From an uncultured Mucispirillum sp. (GTDB taxonomy: Bacteria; Chrysiogenota; Deferribacteres; Deferribacterales; Mucispirillaceae), in the NCBI GenBank assembly GCA_945947845.1, contig CAMEZN010000090.1:1-6973 (forward strand): a stretch of DNA of 6,973 nucleotides, written 5' to 3'. How positions within the stretch are numbered: the first letter of the stretch is position 1; each line of letters begins with the position of its first letter. Below the pieces are notes generated by a model. That model had not been told where the DNA came from. It saw only the letters and a program-made list of their open reading frames with translations, and did not search any database. The position numbers and the translations under genes are program-made. Positions 6,933-6,973 of the stretch are shown here, piece by piece.

Positions 6933-6973
6933 TTATTTTATTAAATTAATAATTTCAGAAGGCATAAATAAAA
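6933..6973 (-). CDS. Possible C-terminal end of a converging gene, cut by the window edge
   Basis: Read on the minus strand from the right edge, one frame gives LFMPSEIINLIK and then a TAA stop at 6935-6933. The stop lies 11 bases before the probable bidirectional terminator, whose stronger T tract faces this direction. The arrangement fits the 3' end of a convergent gene. With only about a dozen codons visible, no function can be given and chance remains quite possible. Confidence 0.3.
   Translation of the reverse strand, partial: LFMPSEIINLIK

Noticed and set aside
6957..6973. AGAAGG at 6957-6962 as a ribosome binding site for a plus-strand gene beyond the window
   Set aside because: Any ATG would be at least 11 bases further and outside the window; the minus-strand explanation fits the nearby terminator better, though neither is proven.

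Overview
The window is strongly AT-rich (not counted, but clearly well below 40% GC) and reads left to right as one direction of transcription. It carries the phenylalanyl-tRNA synthetase genes pheS and pheT, a 226-base AT-rich gap, and two genes for exported repeat proteins. The two repeat proteins have Sec signal peptides, so they act outside the cytoplasm. The PheS is of the bacterial kind, with a C-x2-C-x4-C-x2-C cluster near its C-terminus. Low GC, this PheS type and secreted ankyrin/Sel1/TPR proteins would fit a low-GC Gram-negative lineage, for example a gut member of Deferribacterota or Campylobacterota. That placement is an impression and not a proof.

Region 1 (1-3691): pheS and pheT are adjacent with an 8-base gap and form the two subunits of one enzyme. 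All recognisable active-site positions are present in PheS, and all domains of PheT are present, including the tRNA-binding, editing and anticodon-binding domains. The notable feature is that the pheS reading frame stays open to the left edge of the window. About 70 extra coding-like residues sit before the point where PheS normally starts.

Region 2 (3692-3917): no gene. It holds a 20-bp-stem hairpin just after pheT, then A/T tracts with an 11-bp-spaced direct repeat, a good sigma70-like promoter (TTGAAA, 18 bases, TAAAAT) and a clear ribosome binding site for the next gene.

Region 3 (3918-6811): an exported protein joins ankyrin repeats to Sel1-like repeats and ends in an unassigned region and an Asn/Ser/Asp/Lys-rich tail. 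Five bases later comes an exported TPR-type helical-repeat protein. They look like a two-gene, translationally coupled unit from the promoter at about 3858-3887. Both are probably periplasmic or surface protein-interaction scaffolds; no substrate or partner can be read from the sequence.

Region 4 (6812-6973): two hairpin regions. The second looks like a terminator that works in both directions. A short open frame on the minus strand ending just beyond it may be the end of a converging gene.

I found no mobile element, CRISPR array, tRNA or rRNA. The most interesting material is the pheS N-terminal extension and the exported ankyrin-Sel1/TPR pair.
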